Made by a program: the position numbers and the translations under genes. 64,000 nucleotides of DNA from Phytophthora quininea. Taxonomy: Eukaryota > Oomycota > Peronosporomycetes > Peronosporales > Peronosporaceae. The notes beneath the pieces are model-generated. The model made no database searches. It was not told where the DNA came from and saw only the letters and a list, made by a program, of their open reading frames with translations. The stretch lies in contig JAAVTG010000672.1 in the NCBI GenBank assembly GCA_011947345.1, forward strand, positions 62,001 to 126,000. Reading direction: 5' to 3'. Shown in pieces: positions 1 to 11,750 of the stretch. Numbering within the stretch: position 1 is the first letter of the stretch; every line of letters begins with the position of its first letter.

Positions 1-1785
1 CCAGGAAAGCGAGCGCGGCATCGAGGGTCCCGGGTGAGTCATCCAGTTCGTCCATGGCTGGTGAAACAAAAACTGTGTTTAGAACGCGTAAATATACACA
101 TGTTTTCTAAATTTAGAAGATAAGTATGTCTACCTGTCCGCAAGAATTCCTTTGGCTTCATGGGATCTCGTCGAATGTTGCTAGACCAGCAGCAACCTTG
201 TTGGATGGTGAAGAAGAGAACAATACTTGTTTCGAATGACCTGTTTTCAATGACGGTCCTCCCAAATTCGAGTCTGAAAAACTGACAATTCCTGCGCACG
301 GCCGTTCAATGCAAATCTCGACTCGATCTCCAGTAATGACTCCAATCCTAACGAAATTGTCTTTCGGCACTGTAAACCAGTGCAGCTTTTGCAGCGCCAG
401 GTATTCCTTATCGTCCTCCTTGATTTTTAGTAAACCAAACGCTCTCATCGCCCCGGACTGGAAGTAGAGCTTGCTGTTCTCAAGCAGTAGCCACCCAGCA
501 TTGCGATTCGACCACGAGTACCCAACACAGTGTCAACGCAGCATGGCAGGGTGAAAACAGCGAGGGACCGGTGATTCGCCCACACGTACGTGATAGCTGA
601 GAGAGCTCTCACACAAATAATAATCAATAGGATCACGATCACGACAATAGCGTGGCATATCAAACTCCAGAAGTAGTACGACACTGCAAGAGCCGTCGGC
701 TGCGACCGCTTGAGATTCGAATTGTTGAGTCCAGAGAGGAAATACTGGAGCACGAACGCAGTGGCAATCTCGCCAAGCAAAGCCGTCTCGTAGCTGAAGA
801 GAAGCCGCATCACCAGCTGCCGAATTTTATCGCTGACGAACCTCGTGTTCTCTGCAATCTCGAACAGCAACAACATCAACCCAGATAGATTGTAGCCCAA
901 CGACGCGTACTGAATTTTTATCGCCAGGCCTTCGCTTGCAATGATGAGAAATAAGTCGGTCATGATCCCTTCAATGATCAAGTAGAGAAGCGCGAGTCGT
1001 TGGTAGTTTGATGCTCCGTGGGCCGATAAACGCAAACTCTCTTGGACAAACACCATCGCCTCTTTCTGTAGGAGATTCTCACCCATTTCATCGCACCTGC
1101 GCCCGTAGCGCAGGCACAAAATGCAACTCCTTCGTAGTACACCAATACGATACACGAGCCAAATAGCGCCGACGATTCCATACCAGTATGATCGCCTGTA
1201 CTCTATGCTCCCAGGATCGGCAGCCAAGAAGGAACCGTTGATATCAAACGAACCGATGCTTACCGTGTGGATATACGAAATGTTATCCTTGGCACAAAAT
1301 GTTCCATGATGCTCCTCGAAGAATGAATAGTAGCCGATGCTCCCATGGTAGAAATATTGGAGATGGGAATAGCTGTCATTCGCACAACTCGATGGCGCGG
1401 ACGCATCAGGTTTGACTCTTGAGGTCCCAATTAAGTAGTTCCCATGAATGTTGTATTGCGGCATCACGAGGTGACACAAGATGCCATTCTCTGTGTTGTA
1501 ATAATGTATGGGCTCGCTGTTCCACCATACACTCGCCAGCAAATATCCTTGCACGGGGCAATGCTCCGTTATGTTATCCAGAAGCTTGTTGTGACTTGAA
1601 GGCACAACAAGCTTCTGGTCGATCTTGTGCGGCGTGACGAATTTACTGTAGCTTCTCACTTGCAGTAACAGCGGAGCCAGTCCCATAAAGAGCCACATAC
1701 CTGCCATCATTCGCTGTGTTGTCAAATGCTTCTTGCAGTATCCATCTTGACGAAGCTTGCTCTCAACTTGGGTGTGACTACTCAT
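1..1785 (-). CDS. Multi-pass membrane protein, partial at window edge, two exons
   Basis: Reads leftward from an ATG at 1785 and runs off the window. It opens with a hydrophobic segment (MWLFMGLAPLLLQV), followed by about 180 extracytoplasmic-looking residues with several N-x-S/T sites. Then come at least five hydrophobic stretches, for example YGIVGAIWLVYRIGVL and AIVVIVILLIIICV. The frame breaks at 521-523 and 162-164; one extra base in each G/C run restores a continuous protein that includes residues GWLLLENSKLYFQSGAMRAF. An intron at 58-133 (GTAGAC...CACCAG) joins RT to AMDELDD in a second exon starting at 57. It resembles multi-copy oomycete membrane proteins, but I recognise no function. 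It lies only 74 bp downstream of the M96-like gene on the same strand. Confidence 0.7.
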
Positions 1786-1859
1786 GATCGTGTCAATGTT
1801 CGATCGCGATCTTTTTTGCCGGATCCATTTTTGTGGAGGATTAAAGATAGGATCGATTT

Positions 1860-2954
1860 TTACAAAATCGAACTCCGTTGCTGTTGCATTCGATCCACTA
1901 GAAGGTTTTCAATCATCTCAGTGCTCGTCGAGATATTCGCTGACATTGCGTCCACTACAAACTTGGTCAATGCAGTCGCCTTGACATCGTTCTGATTCGG
2001 GTCTGTGTAGTTGGGAATAATCACGTAACACGTCGAAACCCGTGCCGAAGAATTACCTTCCGTAGTTGATCCTTCTCCGCTGGGGGTTATAAGCACGTAG
2101 CCCTTTTCCAGAAACTGGATGCCAGAAACTTGCTTTGCATCGAACTCAAGTGGTTTAATATGTGCGTGCCAGACAATCACGATCCGATCCCTTTCTTCAT
2201 GGCGCCGCAAAACCTGTTGAACGTAGAATCTTGCTGTCGTGTTGCTCTTATCGCCCGCGATCTCCAGCCCGTACTTTTCCGCGATGGTGTCGCCTACATC
2301 ATATCGTACAGCTTGGCCCTTGTAATTATGCCAGCGTCGCCACCAAGCTTCACCTGTTTCCCGTACGCTAAATGGCACAACCTGGTTGTCGAACAGCTCC
2401 AAGTACATCCCGTCCATTTCGTCGCGCAGCAACGGCTCTCTCGTCAGGAAGTTTCTGTTTCCAGAAGAACTACCTTCAAAAACGGTGTCAATCTCCTGAT
2501 AGGATACCTGCACGCCTTCCAACAATTGCTCGAAAATCAAATTGACCACACTGGTCACGAAATCTGCAGGAATCTCGGCGCGTCTGGTTCGGAAGCTACC
2601 AGACTTGGCGTCCTGTAGTAATACCCTTTGCGTATCACCTTTTCCAGACTTTTGATGAACTCTTGCTCCTCTACGAACCTTTTTTCAAGCGAATATTTTC
2701 TCTCTCTGCCTTCAGTCTTCTCTGCACTTGGCCATTGCAAATGTCTTCCCATACCGCAGGAAATTGATTGTCGCCCCTGAAGAATTAGCAGAGGTTCCTG
2801 CGGTGAGAGTGCGCTCGCTGTGCACACTTCGTAGTTGGTGTAGAGTCAATTCCAAGTCCGTGGCTTCTTGTTGCAGACGCTGAAGCTCTTTTCGCTGCTC
2901 TTTGCGCGCCTTGTTGGGGTCGTAATTACGCTGCTTAGTCTTCCGCTGCAACAT
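1860..2954 (-). CDS. M96 mating-specific family-like protein (bZIP-like N-terminus, START-like C-terminus)
   Basis: The chosen start is the ATG at 2954; another in-frame ATG lies at 3092. The N-terminus has a basic/coiled segment (NKARKEQRKELQRLQQEA) typical of oomycete M96-type proteins. It is followed by an AERENIRLKK linker, a helix EEQEFIKSLEKVIRK, and a ~230-residue C-terminal domain with KGYVLITP and VIVWHAHIKPLEF motifs like the family's START-like region. Three frame breaks (near 2578, 2680-2685 and 2774-2777) are each repaired by one extra base in a G/C, A/T or G/C run, so the gene may be intact. The family name comes from mating-induced transcripts in Phytophthora; its biochemical role is unknown. 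It is the upstream neighbour of the membrane protein, 74 bp away. Confidence 0.7.
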
Positions 2955-3092
2955 GTCTGGACGTTGAGAATGCAGAATTGAATTGTCTGTAAAACTTGAA
3001 TTAAAAAAACTTATCGAGTGGCCTTTTATGACGTACGCAGTTAAGTACGAGTCACCGCCATGCCCTAATTTTGTGTGTTTAAACGCAAACAT

Positions 3093-3546
3093 ATATTGAA
3101 GAGTTTATTTTCATTGTGGCTACTGTATTGACTTAGTCCTTGGCGACAAAGGACAAACTGTGTGAGTTACGAAAAATGCGACAAAGCGTAAGATTTACTC
3201 AGATCAGAACAACGGTTTAGATTATTCTTTAGACGCTCAAGAACACTGCACGTGCCACCTCCACGCTCACGACGCAAGAGCATGGTGGAGCTGATGGAGA
3301 CGATATTCACTCAAGGGGAAGAGCCGCAAGAAGACCATCCACAGTGAGAACGCCACCACGTCGTCGGCTCAGGTACAACACCACCACCGCCCTGTTATCG
3401 GAGACTTTGTGCTAATCACCTTGTTATCGATTGCTGTAGCACGAGATGCAGTCATTGACCACCGGTTCCGGCTCCGATTTGGTCGGAAAGCCGACTCAAG
3501 ACGTCCCCAGCCTTATTCGAGAAATAGACCACGAACTTGATACGAG
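3093..3546. other. Intergenic, no gene recognised
   Basis: AT-rich upstream flank of the M96-like gene followed by degraded sequence. I see no conserved motif before the Copia fragment. Confidence 0.4.
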
Positions 3547-3810
3547 TTGTACTTTCGGTATGATGAATGCCGCAAGGAGGGGCCGTGCGTGTTTGAGCAG
3601 TCGGATGGTGACACCGTGCTCTTGAACTGTGACCTTGCGGAACTGGTGTACATGGAGGTAGCATTCGGAATTAAGAGCGCGAAAAAACAACCTGTATCAG
3701 TTGGACAAGGTCATCTATCATCTGAAGCAGGCTGCAAGCGCATGGGCCAAGCCAATTCGCCACTATTTCTTCAGAATCGATTCGGAAGCTGCAGGTTATT
3801 GGAAATAAGC
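3547..3810 (+). pseudogene. Copia-type reverse transcriptase fragment
   Basis: Two frames together give LVYMEVAFG, followed in another frame by NLYQLDKVIYHLKQAASAWA. These match the Ty1/Copia RT blocks (VYMEQPEGF and the LYGLKQAPRAW box). Only this part of the palm domain is visible. The catalytic YxDD block, integrase and LTRs were not found, so this is a short relic. It ends at a stop after the GYWK residues near 3810. The downstream 200 bp are open but unrecognised. Confidence 0.6.
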
Positions 3811-4094
3811 AACTCCAACTAGATGAACATATCAGCTACAGAAGTGTACTTTCTTGGGTTTGTTCATGTGGTAGCAGGATTTCCCAAAATCCGCTGTCAC
3901 TGCGATCAGACACCGACTACGGAGGGGTGCTCCAATGATCATGGTCAGCCGAATTTGTACTCACTTTGTGCACCCGCTGGCGGGCTGGATCTACTCTTTA
4001 TTGGTGCGAAGATGTTGGATCTACCAAGAAGAACTGTCTTGGTGATACTTGAGGAATTGGGGCAGCGTGGAAATCTTCACTCTGTCCCGGTTTA

Positions 4095-4320
4095 TTGGTT
4101 TCCAGACCACTCGTCGCTTGGCTTGACTTGGATCTGGTTCCTGGATCTGGATCCAGGCAGAGGGTTGCCTTGAGGGTGTGCTTTCGCTTCCTTTTCGTTA
4201 CTTGACGCTTCCAATAGCGTGATCTTGAGTGGTTCAGGGTCGATCGGTCGTCTTGGCCAAGTAGTAACTCCAGTAGACCTTGGATCCACACTTGTACACT
4301 TGGATCTACGGGGCGCGAGT
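4095..4320. repeat. Dispersed repeat, copy 1 (partner at 9470-9690)
   Basis: About 220 bp that aligns in direct orientation with 9470-9690. Shared landmarks in order are a tcgcttgg block, ggatccagg, ttgccttgag, tccaatagcgtg, and ttggccaag followed by ccttggatc. The minus strand of both copies has an LLGQDD peptide. It is probably a fragment of a retroelement gag or polyprotein. The family was not identified. Confidence 0.55.
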
Positions 4321-4329
4321 TGAACCCGG

Positions 4330-5001
4330 CCGAAATACGTCCCGGATGACTCTAGCACTGCTTGATCCTGGTGATCCTCACTTAGCAGAAGGGGACCAAC
4401 GTAGTTCCCGCTTCTTTTGGTGCTTTGGGAGGGCTCTTGCGTTGTACAAGGTAAATTCGACTCTGTATTAAGGAAATTATGAGTGGATCCATTGAGATCC
4501 CATCCCAAATCCTATCGTCTGCACCATTTCTGTACCTGCCGCTGGATATTGTCACTTGATCAATCCTCTCGTGTGCCAGATCCACGTCTGGAAAGGTCCC
4601 ACTTGCAGATCTGGATCACCCATGCTTGAATCTATTGTTTCCGCGATGTGCCCCATATCTGATCTGGAGAGCTGAGTCTGGATCCGACATGCTGGGCTCC
4701 AGTATTGCCAGAATTTCCGAGAAAGTGCTTCACCACACTTATAGCACACCGATAAGACAATATTGCAGACATCGACACACGGAGATGCACTAATCTTCGA
4801 AACATCTGTACTACACAAAATCCTTTTACAAGATTATCAGATGACGATATAGTCAATACGCGAGTAATTTATACATTCGTCGGGTATTTGATTTCGCATA
4901 CATTAGGAGGTTTCAAAATCAAAGTTCCGTAATACGACAATCCGCGGTATTTCTTTCTCCTCGGGTGAGAGTGCTGCAAATACTATCCTAGGTATTTAGA
5001 C
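4330..5001. other. Intergenic repeat-derived sequence
   Basis: No gene recognised. It contains several ggatct/ggatcc-rich stretches like those in the preceding repeat, then AT-rich DNA leading to the PIF-associated gene. Confidence 0.35.
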
Positions 5002-6033
5002 GTGCGAGGTCACCGCATTTACAAATCCAATCGAGCCAATCTATGGATCGCCATGTCCAAGTTGAAGGCTTGCCTAAAGAGAGAAGACTTGTTCGCAATT
5101 GTGCCATGGCAGGAAGACACAGAACACTTTGAGAAGTGTTTTGGCGTGGCTAAGGAAACGGCAATCGGGAAAGGTAGTACTCCAAAACAGGAGAGTTAAC
5201 GGAGATTGCAGCGGCGCTAAAGTCGAGCAGCAAGGGGCGTTTTGACTCAGATGGAACTCAAATGCGTGATTGCTTCCAGACGTACAAGACACGCTATCTT
5301 GAAGCAAAGACCTACAAGAATTTGACGGGTGCAGGTGTAACACCAGATAATTATGCCAGTAGCGTATACACGCTTGCCCAAAAGCTGGACACACTGTGTC
5401 CCTGGTACGCTAACATGAAAACGTTACTCTGTGGAAAAACCAACGTGTGCCCACTCAGTGTATTTGACTGAACTGCTACATCAGCACCGAAGAAGCCTTT
5501 GGTAATCTAGACTTAGCAGATGAGCTTGCAGCTGAGGTGGAAGGTGCTGCATTGAGCAGAGAAGGGATCATCTTTCACGCTCCTCACTCAGTCATAGACG
5601 CCGATTTCTCCATCGCCTACTCAACTATCAGCACCGAGAGAATCGCCAGACGCACTGGTCATTGATGAGTCAGATTAAGCTTGTGCTGTGTGTGTTTCAT
5701 TCGCGAGCTAATAAGTTTAATGTGTATTCGGGGAGAGTAGTTGGGGAGCAGCGTTGAGCTATGAAAATCAACGCTGATTGACGACGCCGGTAGGGAATCA
5801 GGTAATATGAGGCGGCAAGAACACAGTTGTTTGTGTTAAAATATGACCTTATATTGTTTCAGCAAAACAAGCAATCGAACAAGATCGTCTTGGTTTCGAG
5901 AAGGTTAAACGGGGGTAAAAGTGCATTGATCGTCGCGCTGAAACGAAAAACACAGCACTTCCAAGTACTGAATTCTCTTATTGATAAGGGTCACACCGTT
6001 GACGAGGCAATGGCGTCTCTGGACATACTTTAG
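5002..6033 (+). pseudogene. Myb/SANT-like second protein of a PIF/Harbinger element, degraded
   Basis: Coding-like pieces in several frames are collinear. An N-terminal piece carries NRANLWIAMSKLKACLKRED. A central piece carries GAGVTPDNYASSVYTLAQKL and DTLCPWYANMKTLL. The C-terminal tail runs HFQVLNSLIDKGHTVDEAMA and stops at 6033. This layout resembles the Myb-like companion gene of PIF/Harbinger transposons. It converges with a Harbinger transposase relic 90 bp away, the usual two-gene arrangement. The assignment rests on context and fold-like residues rather than on a diagnostic motif. Frame changes and stops make it non-functional as read. Confidence 0.55.
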
Positions 6034-6122
6034 GCCTGCAATTGCTTTAGCACCATGGTGTAGCTGTTATTCACGTGTTTCACACAAAGCGTACATTCTA
6101 GTTAACTATCATTGACCACTAG

Positions 6123-7434
6123 CTATGCGATGCATTTGTAGCGTTATCGGCTTGATCAGCTCTCGAATAGAACCTCCAACATCTCTGTCTGCGGGATCAA
6201 AATTATTCTGCTCATCTTCCACTTCCAAGAACACCTTCTTTCATGCATCCCCAAGTTTCGCTAACATATTATGGAGAGCACAGCAGCAAAGAGCCAGTCA
6301 TTCAAGTGGTCCATTGCATTTTTGTTCTTGTTGATTTCGCATTTCCCCAGTGATGCCCACCGTGACTTGAGCACTCCAATAGCGTGCTCATAGCGAACGC
6401 GAGAGTGAGCTGAATGCTTGTTATATTTAAAACTGTATTGTCTGATTGGCCAGCTAACGGGCCCTTGTACACAAGCAAAACTGTGCGTAGCAAAGGATAA
6501 ACCGAGTCGGCAAGTTAATATTCCCCACGCGAAAAAAACGCTTTTATCGATGTAAATATATATCCGCCGATAAGCTCCAGAAACAGAACATGGATCTGGA
6601 CAGCCACAGTGAACAGTGATGATGCGTTCGTCATTGCCACAAACTAGTTGTATCGAAAGTGAATAGCTGTTAGAATAGTAAAATGAACTTCGTGAGCATT
6701 ATCAGCAAATTCGCGAGGTAATGAATATTGATCACCTCTTTTCTGGTCGCAGTAGCCACTACCGTTAATTGCCGATCGCTGAGTTAGCGGAAGCGTAATT
6801 CCATCAATGAATCCCACGCAACCCGAAAATCCCTCTGCCGCCATAACGCGAGTGATCTGTTGACGTCTCCCAGAAGATGGCTACACCAGCCACTGCGCGC
6901 GTATATATTTAAGTGCAAGTATCACTCGTGTAGTGTAGAGTGAGACGGATCCCACTGCGATTCCAAAGTATCGGTGGAGCTGGCCGATGCTGACGCCATT
7001 TCCATTCTCACCTAAGCGAGTAAGAGCCCCAGCCAGTTGCTGAAAGACCGGCTGTTGTACGCGGCGCGCATGAGGAGAGTTGCAGTGAAAACCTGGGTTG
7101 TCGTATAAATGGTTGTTCAAAGCGCAGAATGAGCGCTTGGAAATTCTTGTGAGCAGCCGAAAATCTTATCTCCGAATACCATGATCTTGACCATGCTATC
7201 ATCTGCGTGAGTGGAGCCTGGACGCCATGTGAGATATCTGCTAAACTCGATAGAGAGGTAAGCTGCAAGCACGGCTTCAACCACATCCTGGTCTTCCTCC
7301 ACGCGATAGCAGGCGTACAGAGCTTCAAGTTCGGAAAGCACCGCTCTCCGAGGCTAGCGCTGAGGTATAACAAATCTGCTGGAGCTGTCGGGGCCTTCTC
7401 TCCCTTATGCATGTCGCTGCTGCTGAAATTCTAG
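6123..7434 (-). pseudogene. PIF/Harbinger (DDE_Tnp_4-type) transposase, degraded
   Basis: Reading leftward, collinear fragments match Harbinger transposases. First is an N-terminal helical region. Next comes FQQLAGALTRLGENGNGVSI with an LHRYFGIAVGSVSLYTTRV DNA-binding helix pair. Then comes GFSGCVGFIDGITLPLTQ, which carries the first catalytic Asp (GxxDGT box). The C-terminal piece contains RVRYEHAIGVLKSRWASL, matching the conserved RxRxExxxGxLKxRW block with the last catalytic Glu. Frameshifts and stops separate the pieces. With the Myb-like gene at 5002-6033 it forms one dead autonomous element. Terminal repeats were not resolved. Confidence 0.75.
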
Positions 7435-9469
7435 GTGTTTTCTAATTCATCAGCCCCGAAGCTAGTGGATTTCCTCAATTAAAATACAGTGGTACTAGCG
7501 TCCAAATGCGGAGGGTTTCGTGCGTGTCTGATTTTGAAATCGTGGGGATAAGTTTTGATTGTGAAATCCCCTATTGCTGTATTTTCTAAAGTTGCATAGC
7601 AATGATCCCTGTCCAAAATGGTTTTTGTTTGTTTCAGCAAAGTTTTAAACAGGTAAGCGTAAGTAATAGGAAACGCATCTCGCTGACACCAACTTCTTGG
7701 CTAAGAAATATATTTCAGAGAACCGAAGTCCGTACTGCGATCTTAATATAGCTCTGCGAAGGTTTCTTTAAGCACACTATAGTTGCTTCATCCAATTTTC
7801 AAATTTGCACAGTCTTGGCCGAAAGATGAAACTTCGCACAAGTTACCGCCGGGTATAATATATTCTTTTACGTTCTGCGCGTTCTACTTGAAATTTCCGT
7901 GGTCGATCGGTTGAATCGACCGAGCCAAATCGCCAGGCAATCGCGCGAAAATCAATTTTCGTTTGATCTAACGATTACCACATTAAGTACGTAATCGACC
8001 TTACCATGGAACGTGACGGTACTACTCGGTCGATCTAAGAAATGACTTGAAGATTGTATGTGGCGATTCCGCCTTTGATCGTGAACCGGCCCAGATTGGA
8101 AAACTTGGACGGAATTGACAATACAAATCAGGTATTACAGTTCAGTTATTGTGAAGTATGAGGCACAAAAGCCTCTCATTTCTTTATGATAAACAAAACA
8201 ACCACTTGATGATTTTCGGTAGCAATCGCTGATGGCAGCAGAAGAAGCGCGCAAGACGTCGACGAGAAGGTGCAATATGTCGGAGAGCTGTGATGCGCGT
8301 TAGGCAATTAGATTCACTTTGCTATAAGAAGTGCAAACTAATGAATATCCTTCTAGCACACCGCAGGTGCAGCCGGAATTTACCCGCTGTGGATTACCGC
8401 TTTGTTAATATTGGAGAGGAGTAGAACCACGAGAGCGATGCTGATTTTAAGCTAGAAGAGGTAGAACTACCCAAGACAGGGTTAGGAGGAGCCGGATAAA
8501 CCCGACGAGGAACTGGATGAAGTTTTAGAGAAGCCGAATAATGGAAGATCAGGGATTGAATTTTGGCACGGGTGATGACGCGGTAAAGAAATGGCTGTTG
8601 AATGTAAAGAATGAAGTGCTGCATCGAATGATGCATACAAATATGTATGTATCAGAGGAGCTGTAAATAGTAGCGTGGTTGACGAAACCTGGTGTCGGCG
8701 GTACGTAGAAGCGAAGGTCCCCACAGCTACCGCCGACTTCAGCGATTCATATGAAGGTTGCGTCGTCAACGGATGCTCTAGTGGTGATAATGCCAGTGAA
8801 AACAAGGAGTCTCAATTGATTACCATCCCCGCCCTCGTTACAGCAGCGAATGGACCAAGATGCGAGCGCTGAGGAAAGCACACAGCGAATATCCAACAAA
8901 ATGGTGGTATTTCCTTTGTCGCATTTCAAGACAAGGGAGCTCTTCAGTAGTGAGTTGAAGAAATATTTTAATATATCTTAATATAATAAAAATAACTACA
9001 TTTGGGTTGCAGTTCAGTGCCTGCGGCAACGCAAAACGAGTACGTGGTTCAATGACATTTTTTGTTTTTGTTTGTGTCAACCAATATACACTAACAAATG
9101 TTTGTTTAGTGCCCAAAGAGAGTGTCATCCAGCCAAAAGGATATCCAAAGAAGTTTAAATGAAGGTAGATGAATTTTTGGTGCACCTATGGAGTGTACCA
9201 AACCTATTGTGTTACTGCAAACCGTAGCCACATTGCGCACTACACTAATTCCAAATTACGTCTCGAGTGGTGAAGACTGGAAAGAGAGATTTCGCGATAG
9301 TTCTTCACAATACGATGATTTTTTGTGGTTACATCACTTTTTCTAACCAGAATTCTTGACAGCATATTTCGTTGTGTAGTGCCGAACCAATAACCACCCT
9401 AAAATTAAAAGCATAGCTATCCTATATTAAATCAACCTATTTGGGTTAGGGGAATTCACCACACTGGTT
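7435..9469. other. Two kilobases without a recognisable gene
   Basis: AT-rich, stop-dense sequence. Short open stretches at 8394-8872 show no family resemblance. Nothing structured was noticed apart from A/T runs. Confidence 0.4.
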
Positions 9470-9690
9470 GTCGCTTGGTTGGACTAGGATCTGGTACCTC
9501 GATCTTGGATCCAGGTGGAGTTGCCTTGAGGGGTATTTTGGCTTGCTTGAACTCTTCCAATAGCGTGCTCTGGTGGGTGGGGTGGGGGATCGATTGGTCA
9601 TCCTGGCCAAGCAATATCCCCAGAAAACCTTGGATCTGTACTTGACACTCGTGGATCTGGGCAGTGGATGGAGCTAGCCAAGGTATTTTA
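9470..9690. repeat. Dispersed repeat, copy 2 (partner at 4095-4320)
   Basis: Direct-orientation relative of 4095-4320, sharing the tccaatagcgtg and ctggccaag landmarks and the minus-strand LLGQDD peptide. It is more diverged and has small indels. Confidence 0.55.
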
Positions 9691-9858
9691 CAGAATCCCC
9701 GAGCGCTACTTGATCCGTGGTGTAACCGATGTAGTTCAACTGGGGAATGAAAATCCCGTGGTCTTAAAGTGGTAGGGCACTTGTGGTGTAAGATGTCCAT
9801 TACCGGAAACCCTCTTCAGGTGTAGTTCACCTAAATACGTTCGCATATCATGTAAGAG

Positions 9859-10107
9859 CTAAGGTTGATTTGGGATTGCTTTAAAGTAAGTTGTAGTCAC
9901 TATGGCTGCTATTGTTGCTAAATTGGTATATACCGTGATGAAACTCGAGATTGTGCCCTGCGCGAAATTCATCGCAAGTGTATCGCCCCATTGCCCAAAC
10001 ATGAGGTTTTGCAGCTTTGTCTCGATAGCAATGCCAGCAGTCACGTCCAGTTGATCCTGCATGAACACCACATCGCAAATGCCCTCCTGAACAAGTGCAT
10101 GAAGCAT
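9859..10107 (-). pseudogene. Mutator-like (MULE) transposase fragment
   Basis: The frame encodes DVVFMQDQLDVTAGIAIET followed by QWGDTLAMNFAQGT. This resembles the block just before and across the first catalytic Asp of oomycete MULE transposases (VxFMQxQLGVTxGI...WGDTLAMDxTHGT). The expected DxTHG has become NFAQG, so the catalytic Asp appears lost. No SWIM finger or other MULE block follows. It is an isolated scrap. Confidence 0.5.
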
Positions 10108-10332
10108 GCTCGAGACTCTCTTCTGCTGAATCGTTATAAACTATGTCAACTATTGTATTTTGAATCTAAATTGATCATCCTAATATACTTCTCCGGTCCG
10201 GAAAAGAATTAACAGTTAGGTTTTTCTAAAATAACCTCGCCCTTTTCATAGGCTAAAATTAAACACTTTTTGGAAGGTCAGCCAGCTCTAACCTGGAGCT
10301 GGTCCCCAAGTAAAACAAGCCAGTCACATTCA

Positions 10333-11750
10333 ATGGGGCGAACTCCAGGCACCCGCGATATTCCGGAGGAAACACGCCAAGCCGTCGCACTATTCCTCGC
10401 CGAGCCCTCTGTTAACGGACGCCTGAAGCGTGGAGCAGCATCGGCAGCTGCAACACGGTTCGGGATATGCAGACAACAAGCGGCCAAAATATTCAAGCAA
10501 AGCACCAAGGGCTGCCAACAGCAAGACGCAGCCGTCCACCAGCCAGCGTACTGTCCGACTTTGTGGCGGATCGCGTGGCTCGGATCGAGGCCACACCTCG
10601 CCGAAGACGCCAGACGCTGCGTGCCCTCGCGCACGCTACTAACATCCCCAAGACTACCCTCCTCCGTTACATTAATAAGCATATCGTCAAACGTGTTACA
10701 GTGCACGTCAAGCCGACCTTGTAAGTGAATATAGGTGGAGGCGCTTGGTGTACGCATTGGTTCAAGTCCGTCGCCCCATTGGTAAAAGTGTTAATTTGCA
10801 AAATGATATTTTTTTAACAAAGTTTGTAATATTAATATTTTATGTAGGTGCAAGATTATATCGACTGCATCACATGTATGACTACATACATATTGACGAG
10901 AAATGGTTCAACATTTACAAGTTTTCGAGCACATTTTACCTGACGGCCAGTGAGTCTGCTCCATATACATCTTCGCCTAACAAGCGATACATAGGTAAGG
11001 TTATGTTTCTAGCAGCTGTGGCCAGACCGCGGTACGACAGTCGTCGTAAGTGTGAATTCGACGGCAAAATCGGCATTTGGCCGATCGTGGAACAGTCAGT
11101 GGCCATACGAATGTCGATTTACCGACCAAAGGGCACCTTAGTGACAAAATGTGTCAACATGACCCGCTCAGTGTACATCAAGATGCTCAAGGACTACGTG
11201 TTTTCTAGTATTCGATCGAAGTGGCCAGATATGATATCATTTTTGGTATTTTTGTATTACTAATATTGTATTAATGATGCTAGGTGGCAAACGGCGAGTA
11301 ATATTCATCCAGCAGGATAATGCCGGCCCGCACGTCCTCGAAAACGACCAAGAGGTAGCTACTTCGGGCAAGGAAGACGGTTGGCATATCTGGATGAAGT
11401 GCCAGCCAGCACGCTCTCCTGATATGAACGTCCTGGATCTTGGCTTCTTCAATTCGATTCAGTCGCTACAATATCAAGAGGAGACATATACTATCGACCA
11501 GCTAATCACAACAGTTACCCGTGCATTTCCAACTACAACTGCTGAGACGCTTGATCACTGTTTCTTGACGCTTCAAAATGTCTTAGAAACAGTGATCCAG
11601 CACCATGGAAACAACGACTACAAGCTATCGCACTACCAAATGCGCCGAGGACTGTTGTTGAGCGCATCACCGACGTCGCTGACATGTGATGCGGCGGCGA
11701 TCGAAAGTGGTGTAAACCATCTATTATGTGAAGTATTTCAATGTCTTTAA
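10333..11750 (+). CDS. Plant-type mariner (DD39D) transposase, probably with two introns
   Basis: The ATG at 10333 begins MGRTPGTRDIPEETRQAVAL, followed by an HTH region. The catalytic triad is in HIDEKWF, QQDNAGPH and SPDMNVLDLGFFNSIQ. I count 39 residues between the second and third Asp (VLD), the DD39D signature of plant mariner-like elements. Flanking blocks KVMFLAAVARPR and FDGKIGIWP also match that lineage. Intron-like sequences lie at 10782-10847 (GTAAAA...TGTAG, length divisible by 3) and near 11236-11282. Two one-base frame losses occur near 10500 and 10719. The element may be intact if these are consensus errors. TIRs were not identified. Confidence 0.75.

Noticed and set aside
3547..5001. 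Full-length Copia element
   Set aside because: Only one RT block is visible; no LTR pair, integrase or RNase H was found.
10740..10790. ggttcaagtcc resembling a tRNA T-loop
   Set aside because: No acceptor or anticodon stems fit around it, and it lies in coding sequence of the mariner transposase.
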